This document shows, piece after piece, positions 16,870-25,101 of a stretch of 64,000 nucleotides of DNA. This DNA is from Rhodocyclales bacterium (GTDB lineage Bacteria > Pseudomonadota > Gammaproteobacteria > Burkholderiales > Rhodocyclaceae), in the NCBI GenBank assembly GCA_016177805.1, contig JACOUN010000101.1, positions 28,162 to 92,161 on the forward strand, written 5' to 3'. A program made the position numbers and the translations under genes. The notes below the pieces were generated by a model. It saw only the letters and a list, made by a program, of their open reading frames with translations, was not told the DNA's origin and did no database searches. Numbering within the stretch: position 1 is the first letter of the stretch; every line of letters begins with the position of its first letter.

Positions 16870-17164
16870 GCAAGGAGTATAGCCGCGCAACGCGCTTGTC
16901 CGCGCGACCGGTGTACCGGACTGCGCTTGCGCGTCGTCCGGCGTCACAGTGAATGGCTCTGCCGTTGTTGCCGGCACATCCTCATGGTGCAGGGTCGTCT
17001 CACTGACCACTTATTGCCTTATAGCTGACCGATTGTTCCTCTTCGTCATTTCTGCATACCTCCCAATTTCTGCCTCCAGCACCCGGCTCGTTCTCGTTTT
17101 CCCTAATTCCTTCGTCATTATCAGGGCACTAGTATCCGGTCACGAACCATCACAGGGGGATCAG

Positions 17165-18292
17165 ATGCTCGGGATACGTTCGCTGGCGCTGCTCGCCGGC
17201 ATAACTCTGGCACCACCACTCCTGGCCGAGAATATCGTGATCGTGCAAGTAGCGGACCTGTCCGCGTCACGCGCCGTGCTCGGCAAGGCCATGCATCACG
17301 GCGCCCAGGCCTGGTTCGAGCATGTCAATGCTCAGGGCGGCATCAACGGCAGCAGGATCAAGTTCATCGCTTACGATGACCAGTACAAGGTCGAGGAAAC
17401 CCTCAGGCTGGTACGCGAGTCGCTGCAAAAGGACCGCCCGGTGGCCTTTCTGGGCATACTGGGCACCGCCAACACCGGCGAACTGCTCAAGCATGCCGTG
17501 CTGACCAATGCCGCAGTGCCCCTGGTAGCGCCTTATACCGGCGCCGACCATCTGCGTACCCCGTTCAATGCTTATGTATTCCACATTCGAGCGAGCTACG
17601 GCGACGAAATCGAAATGATGGTCGATCAGTTCGCCCGCACAGGATTCAAGCGCTTGGCGGTGTTTTATGAGAATGACGCCTTCGGTCAGGCCGGGCTCAC
17701 CGCTTTCGAAGCCGCCACCAGCAAGCGCAATCTCAAGGCCGACGCGCGCGCCGTGGTCGAACGTGGCGCCAAGGATCTCAGTGCCGCCATCAAGGTGCTC
17801 CAAGACAAACAGCCCGAAGGCATCGTCATGGCCACTGCCGGCAGCGTGAGCGCCAACTTCTTGCGCGATTTGCGCGCTGCGGGGATTCACGTGCCGGTGA
17901 TGGGTTACTCGGTGAACGACTACGCCAACATCGTCAAAGTAGCCGGAGTCAACAACGCCCGCGGAACCGGCTTCACCCAGGTCATGCCCGATCCGGCCCA
18001 TTGTTATCGCCCGGTTTGCCGCGACTTCAAGCGCATCTATGCTCAGTACGGCCCCAAGGACGAATCCGCCAATCCCAATACCGTCGAAGGCTACATCGCG
18101 GCGCGCGTGCTCACCGAGGGGCTGCGCCGCGCTGGCGCCAATCCCAGCGGCCAGAGCGTGATGAAAGCGCTTGAAGGCCTGCGCGACTACGATTTGGGTG
18201 ACTTCACCATCAGCTATTCCACAAACAACCGCGCCGGATCGAAGTACATCGATATCGGCGTGCTCTCCAGGGACGGGACACTGCGCTACTAG
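17165..18292 (+). CDS. Periplasmic substrate-binding protein, branched-chain amino-acid ABC type
   Basis: A 375-residue type I periplasmic binding protein (Peripla_BP_6/LivK-like). The ATG at 17165 is preceded by AGGGGGA and gives a Sec signal peptide ending 'PPLLAE'. Mature features include 'HVNAQGGINGSRIKFIAYDDQ' and 'YENDAFGQAGL', typical of the family. No permease or ATPase genes are near, so it is an orphan receptor, either serving transporter subunits encoded elsewhere or acting as a sensor. It is followed by the repeat-flanked AbiE-like module. Confidence 0.87.
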   Translation: MLGIRSLALLAGITLAPPLLAENIVIVQVADLSASRAVLGKAMHHGAQAWFEHVNAQGGINGSRIKFIAYDDQYKVEETLRLVRESLQKDRPVAFLGILGTANTGELLKHAVLTNAAVPLVAPYTGADHLRTPFNAYVFHIRASYGDEIEMMVDQFARTGFKRLAVFYENDAFGQAGLTAFEAATSKRNLKADARAVVERGAKDLSAAIKVLQDKQPEGIVMATAGSVSANFLRDLRAAGIHVPVMGYSVNDYANIVKVAGVNNARGTGFTQVMPDPAHCYRPVCRDFKRIYAQYGPKDESANPNTVEGYIAARVLTEGLRRAGANPSGQSVMKALEGLRDYDLGDFTISYSTNNRAGSKYIDIGVLSRDGTLRY

Positions 18293-18428
18293 AAAACGGG
18301 AACACAAAACCCAACCTCATTGTCGAGCTGTTCGGTAGTGAGGATTTCAAGGAGGTCACCCGATCACGCCCGTTTTGATTGACGCGGCATCGCCCTCGGA
18401 ATCTCGTCGGCGCCGTCATGCTCAAAGC

Positions 18429-18488
18429 GAGGAATCCAGACCACGACCATCCATCGCGCGAGATCAATACAGCATCAACGGTCGCACG
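18429..18488. repeat. Left copy of imperfect direct repeat flanking the AbiE-like module
   Basis: A ~60-bp segment matching 20387-20445 in the same orientation: 9 identical bases (GAGGAATCC), a divergent 8-9 bp, 19 identical bases (CCATCCATCGCGCGAGATC), then 23 bp with five mismatches. The two copies enclose exactly the two-gene AbiE-like module. Confidence 0.7.
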
Positions 18489-18524
18489 CCCGCCGCCATC
18501 GCGGGTTCGTTCAGTCCGCTTTGC

Positions 18525-19310
18525 TCATGCCTTTACCTGCCCCGGCACATCAAGCTCATACGCCTGGGCAATGCGGGCCACCAACTCGGCGACAGTGACA
18601 TTGCCGAGCTGCAGCGCTTTCGGTTCAATCGTGGTGTCAGATGCCACAGCGGTGAGGAACTGCGTCATGTCAGCGCCGATTTTCGTGGCTAGCGGAATGC
18701 GCGTCGCGGGCGCCAGCAGTTGCGACAGGCGCAGCACGTCGTTGAGATGCTTGCGCACGTCCTTGGCGTCCACCTTGGCGCCCTGCTCTTTCCGCCTGTT
18801 CAGATCTAGCCACGCGATCGCTTTCAACGGAATCAAGCGGTCTTCGCATACCCACGGCAGACCACCGACTTCACGGCGCTCAGCCATGATGAATGCGTAG
18901 TAAGACTCGTCCAACAGAATGGCGGACAGACTGGAGACGGCTTCGTCCAGCGGTATCGGCGTGAGCCGACTGCCTACGGCGGGCTGCAGTCCGTCGGGGG
19001 CTCGCGCGAACAGTTCGACCATCGCCGGGTAGCGGTCATCAGCGGGTTTCTGGAATCGGTAGAAGATCGGTTTGCCCGTATCGCTGGCTTGGCGAATCTC
19101 GTATCCGCCGGCGTCGACAAACTTCCAGAAGGCCTGACCGAAGGCTGCTGTCAGCGCCTCGACGTGCAGGACGATATCGAGGTCTTTGGTGGCGCGGAAC
19201 GCCAGCCCGGCCTCTTCCATGGTCAAGCTGGCGGCCGTGCCACCGATCAGAACGTACTGGTCGGCGTAATCCGCGAACCAGCCCTGGAAAACATCCAACC
19301 CGCTCACCAT
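18525..19310 (-). CDS. AbiEii-like nucleotidyltransferase (toxin component)
   Basis: A 261-residue protein with the minimal nucleotidyltransferase signature of AbiEii/AbiGii toxins: 'YVLIGGTAASLTMEEAG' followed by 'FRATKDLDIVL', where the paired acidic residues bind metal. A basic region 'DLNRRKEQG...KDVRKHL' follows, as in other members. AbiEii enzymes are type IV toxins that transfer nucleotides (to tRNA in characterised homologues) and block growth during phage infection. The ATG lies inside the end of the upstream HTH gene (7-nt overlap), so the antidote is translated first. Acting as a defence pair is an inference from the family. Confidence 0.75.
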   Translation of the reverse strand: MVSGLDVFQGWFADYADQYVLIGGTAASLTMEEAGLAFRATKDLDIVLHVEALTAAFGQAFWKFVDAGGYEIRQASDTGKPIFYRFQKPADDRYPAMVELFARAPDGLQPAVGSRLTPIPLDEAVSSLSAILLDESYYAFIMAERREVGGLPWVCEDRLIPLKAIAWLDLNRRKEQGAKVDAKDVRKHLNDVLRLSQLLAPATRIPLATKIGADMTQFLTAVASDTTIEPKALQLGNVTVAELVARIAQAYELDVPGQVKA

Positions 19311-20407
19311 GGCAGATGCCCTTGCAGTTCGTCCAGCGCAAGCTGGATGCGGTCATCCGCGTTGTCCTGCAAGCTGAGTATCAGTGACAGCGGGTCAACC
19401 GTGGCGGCGCCAGGCAACAAAGACGGGCTGTAACTCCACACCTGCCATTCGCGTGCACCGGCAACGGGTTCGGGCAACACCTGCAGGCCTGCGTCTGTCG
19501 CCGCCTTCCATTCCGTGGCGCTCAGGGCGTAGACCGGCCACCTGGGCTCGGTCAGCATCGAATGGTGCGCCAGCGCGCTCAGGCCGGCCAATTTGCCCAA
19601 CCGCCCGCCGATGGGGTCTTCACCAGGCACCCAGACGGTCCGCTTGACCGGGGTACGCAAAACAGGCTTTACCCGCTCCCATGTCTGCCGTGGAGGCTGC
19701 TCCATGCGCAGCCAGCGCGACCTGCCGACGGTGTACGCGGCGGCAAGTCCGGCCGCAGTCAGTTCCCGGACCACGCGCGACACGGTCATCGGCGTGTAGC
19801 CCAAGGCGACCGCAAACCTCGAAGGTTGCCATTCGGCCTGCCAAGGTTGGTGCAGCAGGGCCGTGATCAGCATGGCCTGCGCGGAAGGACTCAGTACCGA
19901 TTCCGCCGTTGGCGAGCGCTGCCGGAAGTATTCACGAAGGTCGAGGCCCAAGTCCGGCAAATAGAGTTGGTTGCCGGGAACGATGAACGGGATTTTCTGC
20001 TCGATCAGCCGTCGACGTTCGTAGGAGGCCAAGGCATCGGTGACGTAAACCGCTGGCTGACCGGCCAACGCCGTTACCTTGTCCACCCGCGTTCGGACTT
20101 CGCCGAGAGACTGTTTTTGTCCGGCACGCGCCATCGCCAGCACAATTGAGTGTCCCAGCAGTTCAATCTCCCCGAACTGAAAGGTGTCCCGCAGGAAGTA
20201 CGGCAACTCGTTTTCTCGCCGCCACGGCTTCACGCTGGGCGTGGGAATACCCAATACCTCCTGGAGATAGTGTCGAACGGCGGTAGCGAGGGCCAACACG
20301 AATAGATCACCAAACCAACCTTGTTTTCGCACGATAACATGCGCGATGTTATCGTGCGAAAATAAGTTATCAACTTGGCGAAATGTGAGGAATCCGCAAC
20401 AAGCCAT
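19304..20407 (-). CDS. HTH regulator / AbiEi-like antitoxin component
   Basis: Up to 367 residues. A winged-helix region sits mid-protein ('FAVALGYTPMTVSRVVRELTAAGLA'), followed by a C-terminal domain rich in Trp and Arg. It is partnered with, and overlaps by 7 nt, the AbiEii-like nucleotidyltransferase, matching the antitoxin-first order of AbiE systems. The longest frame begins at ATG 20407, but that start lies in the flanking direct repeat and upstream of a large palindrome. A GTG at 20332 or 20299 may be the true start, with the palindrome as operator. This is consistent with AbiEi-type autorepression. Exact N-terminus uncertain. Confidence 0.65.
   Translation of the reverse strand: MACCGFLTFRQVDNLFSHDNIAHVIVRKQGWFGDLFVLALATAVRHYLQEVLGIPTPSVKPWRRENELPYFLRDTFQFGEIELLGHSIVLAMARAGQKQSLGEVRTRVDKVTALAGQPAVYVTDALASYERRRLIEQKIPFIVPGNQLYLPDLGLDLREYFRQRSPTAESVLSPSAQAMLITALLHQPWQAEWQPSRFAVALGYTPMTVSRVVRELTAAGLAAAYTVGRSRWLRMEQPPRQTWERVKPVLRTPVKRTVWVPGEDPIGGRLGKLAGLSALAHHSMLTEPRWPVYALSATEWKAATDAGLQVLPEPVAGAREWQVWSYSPSLLPGAATVDPLSLILSLQDNADDRIQLALDELQGHLPW
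20324..20362. promoter_or_regulatory. Large palindrome at the 5' end of the AbiEi-like gene (probable operator)
   Basis: Two perfect 17-bp arms (TTTTCGCACGATAACAT and its complement) surround GCGCG. AbiEi antitoxins repress their own promoters through inverted repeats, so this is the natural candidate operator. It lies just upstream of the conserved part of the protein. Confidence 0.65.
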
Positions 20408-20445
20408 CCATCGCGCGAGATCGACTCAGCAACAACGGTTGCACG
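20387..20445. repeat. Right copy of imperfect direct repeat flanking the AbiE-like module
   Basis: Partner of 18429-18488, same orientation, sharing the perfect 19-bp core CCATCCATCGCGCGAGATC. It marks the right boundary of the module and ends just beyond the stop of the downstream isomerase-like gene. Confidence 0.7.
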
Positions 20446-20453
20446 GGAAGTCC

Positions 20454-21031
20454 TCAGAACCCGCCCGTCTCCAGCCAGCGTTCGATCTGCGGCAGGCGGT
20501 CGGCGCCCCAGAAGGGTTCGCCGTCGATGATGACGTAGGGGGAGCCGAACACGCCGCGTTCGATGGCGGCTTCGCACTCGCCGCGCAGGCGGGCCTTGAG
20601 TTCGTCGCTGCCGAGCGCGGCGGCGAGGGCGTTGCGCTCGGTGCCGCGTCGAGCTGCGAGATGTCGCGGCCGTCGCCGAAGTAGGCGCGCAGGGTTGCCA
20701 GCGCGAAGCGGCGGGCCAAGGCCGGGTCGTGCTCTTCCAGCCAGTAGCAGGCGCGCGCGGCGTGCTGGGTGGCGACCGGGAAGGCTGCCGGGATGCGGCA
20801 TTGCAACCCGTAGTAGCGCGCCGAGCGTTCGAAGTCGCGTATCGAATACGGCCCTTTCATCGGCATGCCGGGCAGCGGTTGGGTGCCGAGTTTCTTGTAC
20901 ACGGCACCCAGCAGATAGGGGCGCCAGCGCACTTCGCGGCCATGCCGGGCGGCGACGGCGTCGATGTGCTCGGCCATGAAGTAGCCGTAGGGGGAGGAGA
21001 AGTCGAAGTAGAAGTCGATGGGTTCTGCCAT
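20454..21031 (-). pseudogene. DsbA-like 2-hydroxychromene-2-carboxylate isomerase family gene with an internal frameshift
   Basis: The N-terminal part starts at 21031 behind GGAGGCGAC and reads 'IDFYFDFSSPYGYFMAEHID', typical of the HCCA isomerase/DsbA-like fold with Ser in the active loop. The match runs to 'GDGRDISQLDA' near 20655. From there the family C-terminus continues only in another frame: 'LAAALGSDELKARL...GVFGSPYVIIDGEPFWGADRL', ending at 20454. About ten residues expected between the two blocks are missing. This fits a small deletion that shifts the frame. Such enzymes are glutathione-dependent isomerases of aromatic degradation. Either the gene is inactive or there is a sequencing error at about 20640-20665. 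Confidence 0.75.
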
Positions 21032-21078
21032 GTCGCCTCCGTGGGTGATGGGCGCGGCTCGCGCCGCGTCCGACATAT

Positions 21079-21137
21079 CGTAGGAGGGGCTTCAGCCCCG
21101 AACAAGGCTGCTGTCGCGGCTAAAGCCGCTCCTACGG
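21079..21137. repeat. REP-like inverted repeat
   Basis: Imperfect 19-bp arms (CGTAGGAGGGGCTTCAGCC against a right arm with two mismatches) enclose 20 bp. The core resembles the perfect inverted repeat at 28094-28150, so both are members of one extragenic repeat family. It sits in the gap between the thioesterase and isomerase-like genes. Confidence 0.75.
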
Positions 21138-21162
21138 AAACTCGCACCGGTTGCGGCCTTTT

Positions 21163-21600
21163 TCAGCCGCCCTTGGGCCACAGGATCATCTGGGTGCAGC
21201 GGAACAGCGCCAGGGTACGGCCGGTGTCGCCAATGACTTCGACATCCCACACCTGGGTGGTGCGGCCGGTGTGCGCGGCGCGCGCGACGCAGCTCAGCAC
21301 GCCTTCGGTCTGGGTGCCGAGGAAGTTGCTCTTCAGCTCTATGGTGGTGAAGCTCTCGGCGCCGACCGGCAGGTGCGCGACAGTGGCGTAGCCGGCGGCG
21401 GTGTCGGCGAGCGCGATCACCGAGGCGGCGTGCAGGAAGCCGTTGGGCGCGAGCATTTCGGGGCGGATGACGAACTGCGCGCTGAGCTGGCCGGCGTCCA
21501 GCCCGGTCAGGGTGAAGCCGAACCAGCCCGGCAGGGTGCCGGGAGAGCGCGCGGCGAGGCGCTCCATGGTGATGTCGGGATGCAGTCTGTGGCTGCTCAT
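21163..21600 (-). CDS. PaaI-like hotdog-fold acyl-CoA thioesterase
   Basis: A 145-residue hotdog protein. The region 'APNGFLHAASVIALADTAAGYATVAHLP' holds the catalytic Asn/Gly-H and the long central helix of PaaI-type thioesterases. It hydrolyses acyl-CoA thioesters in the cytoplasm, often to rescue CoA during acid degradation. The gene starts 39 bp after the acyl-CoA dehydrogenase stop on the same strand and is likely part of the LiuR-controlled operon. It is the second hotdog gene in this cluster; the first (24025-24492) is only distantly similar. Confidence 0.83.
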   Translation of the reverse strand: MSSHRLHPDITMERLAARSPGTLPGWFGFTLTGLDAGQLSAQFVIRPEMLAPNGFLHAASVIALADTAAGYATVAHLPVGAESFTTIELKSNFLGTQTEGVLSCVARAAHTGRTTQVWDVEVIGDTGRTLALFRCTQMILWPKGG

Positions 21601-21639
21601 GGTGGGATCTCGGTTGGGGTCGGGGGTGGTGAACGGGCG

Positions 21640-22773
21640 CTACTCGCCCAGCGCGCGGCCTATGACCAGGCGCTGGATGTCGCTGGCGCCTTCGTAGATC
21701 TGGCATACGCGCACGTCGCGGTAGATGCGTTCGACCGGAAAGTCGGTGACGTAGCCATAGCCGCCGTGGATCTGGATGGCGTCGGAACAGACTTTTTCCG
21801 CCATCTCGGAGGCGAACAGCTTGGCCATCGAGGCTTCCTTGAGGCAGGGGCGGCCGGCGTCCTTGAGGCTGGCGGCGTGCCACACCAGTTGGCGCGCGGC
21901 TTCGAGCTGGGTGGCCATGTCGGCGAGGCGGAAGTTGACCGCCTGATGCTCAAAGATCGGTTTGCCGAAGGTTTCGCGCTCGTGCGCGTACTTGATCGCG
22001 GCTTCGAGCGCGGCGCGCGCCATGCCCAGGCATTGCGAGGCGATGCCGATGCGGCCGGCTTCGAGGTTGGACAGCGCGATCTTGTAGCCCTGCCCTTCTT
22101 CGCCCAGCAGCGCTTCGGGTCCGACGCGGCAGTTGTCGAACAGCAGTTGCGCGGTGTCGGAGGCCTTTTGCCCCATCTTCTCTTCGATGCGCGCGACGAT
22201 GTAGCCCGGCGTGTCGGCGGGCACCAGGAAGCACGAGATGCCCTTCTTGCCCGCGTTCTTGTCGGTCACCGCGAACACGATCGCGACGTCGGCGTGCTTG
22301 CCGGTGGTGATGAACTGCTTGACGCCGTTGATGATCCAGCCGTCGCCATCCCTGACGGCGGTGGTCTTGAGCGCCGAGGCATCGGAGCCGACGTGCGGCT
22401 CGGTCAGGCAGAAGCAGCCGAGCTTTTCGCCGCTCGCAAGCGGCTTGAGCCATTTTTCCTTCTGCGCGTCATTGCCGTAGCGGTTGGGGATACCGCAGGA
22501 GAGCGAGTTCTGCACGCTGACGATGGTCGAGGTGGCGCCGTCGCCGGCGGCGATCTCTTCCAGCGCCAGCACCAGGCTCATGTAGTCCATGCCCGCGCCG
22601 CCCCACTCTTCCGGCACCACCATGCCCATCGCGCCGAGTTCGCCCAGCTCCTTCAGCGCTGCGCGCGGAAAGGTGTGTTCGCGGTCCCATTCGGCGGCGA
22701 ACGGGGCGAGGCGCTCCTGAGCAAAGCTGCGCAGCGAGTCGCGGATCATTTCCTGTTCTTCGTTGAGAATCAT
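21640..22773 (-). CDS. Acyl-CoA dehydrogenase (short/branched-chain type)
   Basis: A 377-residue FAD enzyme with '[17 protein letters not shown]' and '[25 protein letters not shown]' signatures. The catalytic base is Glu361 in 'IYEGASDIQ', the C-terminal position used by short/medium/branched-chain members, unlike the isovaleryl enzyme at 4065-5237. It introduces the alpha-beta double bond in acyl-CoA and reduces ETF. The ATG overlaps the thiolase stop by one base (TGATG), so the two are translationally coupled. Reading upstream of 22773 in this frame is only a shadow of the thiolase. Confidence 0.92.
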   Translation of the reverse strand: MILNEEQEMIRDSLRSFAQERLAPFAAEWDREHTFPRAALKELGELGAMGMVVPEEWGGAGMDYMSLVLALEEIAAGDGATSTIVSVQNSLSCGIPNRYGNDAQKEKWLKPLASGEKLGCFCLTEPHVGSDASALKTTAVRDGDGWIINGVKQFITTGKHADVAIVFAVTDKNAGKKGISCFLVPADTPGYIVARIEEKMGQKASDTAQLLFDNCRVGPEALLGEEGQGYKIALSNLEAGRIGIASQCLGMARAALEAAIKYAHERETFGKPIFEHQAVNFRLADMATQLEAARQLVWHAASLKDAGRPCLKEASMAKLFASEMAEKVCSDAIQIHGGYGYVTDFPVERIYRDVRVCQIYEGASDIQRLVIGRALGE

Positions 22774-23957
22774 CAGAGCAGCTCCACCGCCATCGCGGTG
22801 GCTTCGCCGCCACCGATGCACAGACTGGCGACGCCACGCGACAGACCGCGCTTGCGCAGCGCCCCGAGCAGCGTCACCAGCAGGCGCGCACCGGAGGCGC
22901 CGATCGGGTGGCCCAGCGCGCAAGCGCCGCCATTCACGTTGACCTTGTCGTGCGGCAGCTTCAGATCGTGCATCGCCGCCATGGTGACCACCGCGAAGGC
23001 TTCGTTGATTTCCCACAGGTCGACCTGTTCGGTGTTCCAGCCGACCTTGGCGAGCAGTTTCTGCATCGCGCCGACCGGCGCGGTGGTGAACAGATTGGGT
23101 TCCTGCGCATGCGTGGCATGGCCGAGGACGCGCGCGAGCGGGGTCAGGCCGAGCTTGTTGGCGACCGAGGCGCGCGTCAGCACCAGCGCCGCCGCGCCGT
23201 CCGAAATCGAGCTGGAGTTGGCGGCGGTGACGGTGCCGTCCTTGCGGAAGGCGGGCTTGAGGCCGGCGATCTTGTTCAGTTGCGCCTTGAGCGGCTGTTC
23301 GTCGCGGTCGACCACCACGTCGCCGCCGCGCCCCGCCACCGTGACCGGCGCCACTTCCCAGGCGAACGAACCGTCCTCGATCGCGCGCTGGGCGCGCTGG
23401 GTCGAGGCGATCGCGAATTCGTCCTGCGCGGCGCGGGTGAAGCTGTAGCTGTCGGCGCACTCTTCGGCGAAGGTGCCCATCAGGCGGCCCTTCTGGTACG
23501 CGTCCTCAAGGCCGTCGAAGAACATGTGATCGAGCAACTGGCCGTGGCCGAGGCGGTAGCCGCCGCGCGCCTTGGGCAGCAGATAGGGGGCGTTGGACAT
23601 CGATTCCATGCCACCCGCCACCATCACCTCGTTGGAGCCGGCCAGCAGCAGGTCGTGCGCGAGCATCGCGGCCTTCATGCCCGAACCGCACACCTTGTGG
23701 ACGGTGGTGCACCCGGCCGACAGCGGCAGCCCGGCGCCAAGCGCCGCCTGCCGCGCCGGCGCCTGGCCGACACCGGCCTGCAGCACGTTGCCCATGATCA
23801 CTTCCTCGATCTGGCCAGGTTGCAGACCAGCGCGCTCGACGGCGGCCTTGATCGCGACGGCGCCAAGCTGGGGCGCGGTCAGGCTGGCGAAATCACCCTG
23901 GAAGCCCCCCATCGGGGTGCGGGCGGCGGATACGATGACGATAGGGTCGTTGCTCAT
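22773..23957 (-). CDS. Acetyl-CoA acetyltransferase (thiolase)
   Basis: A 394-residue thiolase of full family length. Nucleophile Cys90 is in '[13 protein letters not shown]', the NEAF motif is intact, His350 is in '[14 protein letters not shown]' and Cys380 is in 'LCIGGGEA'. It cleaves or condenses acetoacetyl-CoA (degradative or PHB-precursor direction). The operon order thioesterase, thiolase, acyl-CoA dehydrogenase favours degradation of a short acyl-CoA. It could also feed the PHB synthase encoded 2.2 kb away, although no phaB is present. Confidence 0.93.
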   Translation of the reverse strand: MSNDPIVIVSAARTPMGGFQGDFASLTAPQLGAVAIKAAVERAGLQPGQIEEVIMGNVLQAGVGQAPARQAALGAGLPLSAGCTTVHKVCGSGMKAAMLAHDLLLAGSNEVMVAGGMESMSNAPYLLPKARGGYRLGHGQLLDHMFFDGLEDAYQKGRLMGTFAEECADSYSFTRAAQDEFAIASTQRAQRAIEDGSFAWEVAPVTVAGRGGDVVVDRDEQPLKAQLNKIAGLKPAFRKDGTVTAANSSSISDGAAALVLTRASVANKLGLTPLARVLGHATHAQEPNLFTTAPVGAMQKLLAKVGWNTEQVDLWEINEAFAVVTMAAMHDLKLPHDKVNVNGGACALGHPIGASGARLLVTLLGALRKRGLSRGVASLCIGGGEATAMAVELL

Positions 23958-24024
23958 GATGTGCTCCGTTTCAGTGTTGCGGTGTTGTCTGGATATTCTG
24001 TTCCGGTCCGCCGGGGCGCGCGGC

Positions 24025-24492
24025 TCACAGCGCCCGCTCCTTCTTGCCGTGCATGGCCATGATGGTCTGCTGCATCACCGCGCACAGCGTCCATTGCCCG
24101 CTCTTGATAGCGAACACTTCGGCGCGCGTCACCAACAGCGTGCGCCCCGGCCGCACGACTTCGCCGCGCGCCACCAGCCGCTCGCCATCGGCGGGCGCGA
24201 CCAGGTTGAGTTTGTATTCCACCGTCAGCACGCTGGCGTCGGCCGGGGTCAGCGTATTGGCGGCAAAGCCGGCGGCGTTGTCGGCGATCATGCCGACGAT
24301 GCCGCCATGCACGTAGCCGTGCTGCTGGGTGATCTCGTGCCGGTGCGCGAGGTGGATCTCGGTGTAGCCGGGCTCCACCACCACCAGCTCGGCGCCAATC
24401 AGCGTCATTGCCGGCTGCAGCGCGAAGCTGGTCCGCACGCGCTCGGCATAGCCCGCGTCGCGGGGCTGGAACTGCGGCATTTCGGGGCGCAT
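24025..24492 (-). CDS. PaaI-family hotdog thioesterase
   Basis: A 155-residue hotdog protein with 'QQHGYVHGGIVGMIADNAAGFAANTL', the PaaI catalytic/hexamer region (HGG with a downstream Asp). It is the first gene after the LiuR-like operator at 24523-24538, followed by thiolase 67 bp later. The likely role is release of CoA from short or aromatic acyl-CoA intermediates of the pathway. Substrate unknown. Confidence 0.85.
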   Translation of the reverse strand: MRPEMPQFQPRDAGYAERVRTSFALQPAMTLIGAELVVVEPGYTEIHLAHRHEITQQHGYVHGGIVGMIADNAAGFAANTLTPADASVLTVEYKLNLVAPADGERLVARGEVVRPGRTLLVTRAEVFAIKSGQWTLCAVMQQTIMAMHGKKERAL

Positions 24493-24522
24493 TTTCGCTC
24501 CTTACGGCTAACTCTATTTCCG

Positions 24523-24538
24523 TTGACGTTAACGTAAA
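24523..24538. promoter_or_regulatory. Probable LiuR operator TTGACGTTAACGTAAA
   Basis: A perfect 10-bp palindrome ACGTTAACGT (24526-24535) is extended to a near-perfect 16-bp inverted repeat. It lies between a LiuR-like MerR gene and the first gene of the acyl-CoA operon. This matches the ACGT-half-site type of motif described for LiuR regulons. MerR proteins bind in such promoter spacers. Confidence 0.7.
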
Positions 24539-24554
24539 CTAATCGAAGAAAAAA

Positions 24555-24992
24555 TCAAGCCGCGCTGTGGATCCGCCTGGCCAGCTCGGCCTTGGCCTCG
24601 GCCGCTCCGGCGGCATTGTCGCCGAGCAGCGAGAGGCACTGCTTCTCCAGCATCCCGATCTCGGCCAGCACCGCCTCGATGTCTTCGCGCTGCTGTTCCA
24701 GCGTCGCCCGGCGCGCCGCCAGCACCTTCAGGAAGCTCTGCAACTGCGGCGCGTAGTTGCGCACCCCGCCGTACATGTCGATCAGCTCGCGGATCTCGGC
24801 CAGCGACAGCCCGAGGCGCTTCCCGCGCAAGGTCAGCTTGAGGCGGGTGCGGTCGGCCTTGGAATAGACGCGGGCACGACCGGCGCGGGCCGGGGTGAGC
24901 AGGCCCTGGTCCTCGTAGAAGCGGATCGCGCGCGGGGTGATGTCGAATTCCCGCGCAAGCTCCGTAATGGTGTAGGTTTGTTCTTTGCCCAT
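24555..24992 (-). CDS. liuR: MerR-family regulator, LiuR-like
   Basis: A 145-residue MerR protein. The N-terminal winged helix reads 'YTITELAREFDITPRAIRFYEDQGLL', followed by a coiled-coil dimerisation helix. It lacks the metal-binding cysteines of metalloregulators and has the short C-terminus of LiuR, the regulator of leucine/isovalerate and fatty-acid degradation genes. Its gene directly precedes the operator and the acyl-CoA operon on the same strand. The expected ligand is an acyl-CoA intermediate. Name given by similarity and context. Confidence 0.8.
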   Translation of the reverse strand: MGKEQTYTITELAREFDITPRAIRFYEDQGLLTPARAGRARVYSKADRTRLKLTLRGKRLGLSLAEIRELIDMYGGVRNYAPQLQSFLKVLAARRATLEQQREDIEAVLAEIGMLEKQCLSLLGDNAAGAAEAKAELARRIHSAA

Positions 24993-25101
24993 GGCCTGTT
25001 ATCGATATCCCGGTAAGCCCGATAGTATGCTTCAGTTGAACACAATTGCCACCGCCGGGTGTGACGACGCTCGGCCTGGCTAACCGATCTGGAGCTTGCC
25101 C

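Noticed and set aside
21151..23448. A 765-codon plus-strand frame opposite the acyl-CoA dehydrogenase and thiolase
   Set aside because: Antisense shadow; no domain, no ribosome site, and both minus-strand genes are complete.
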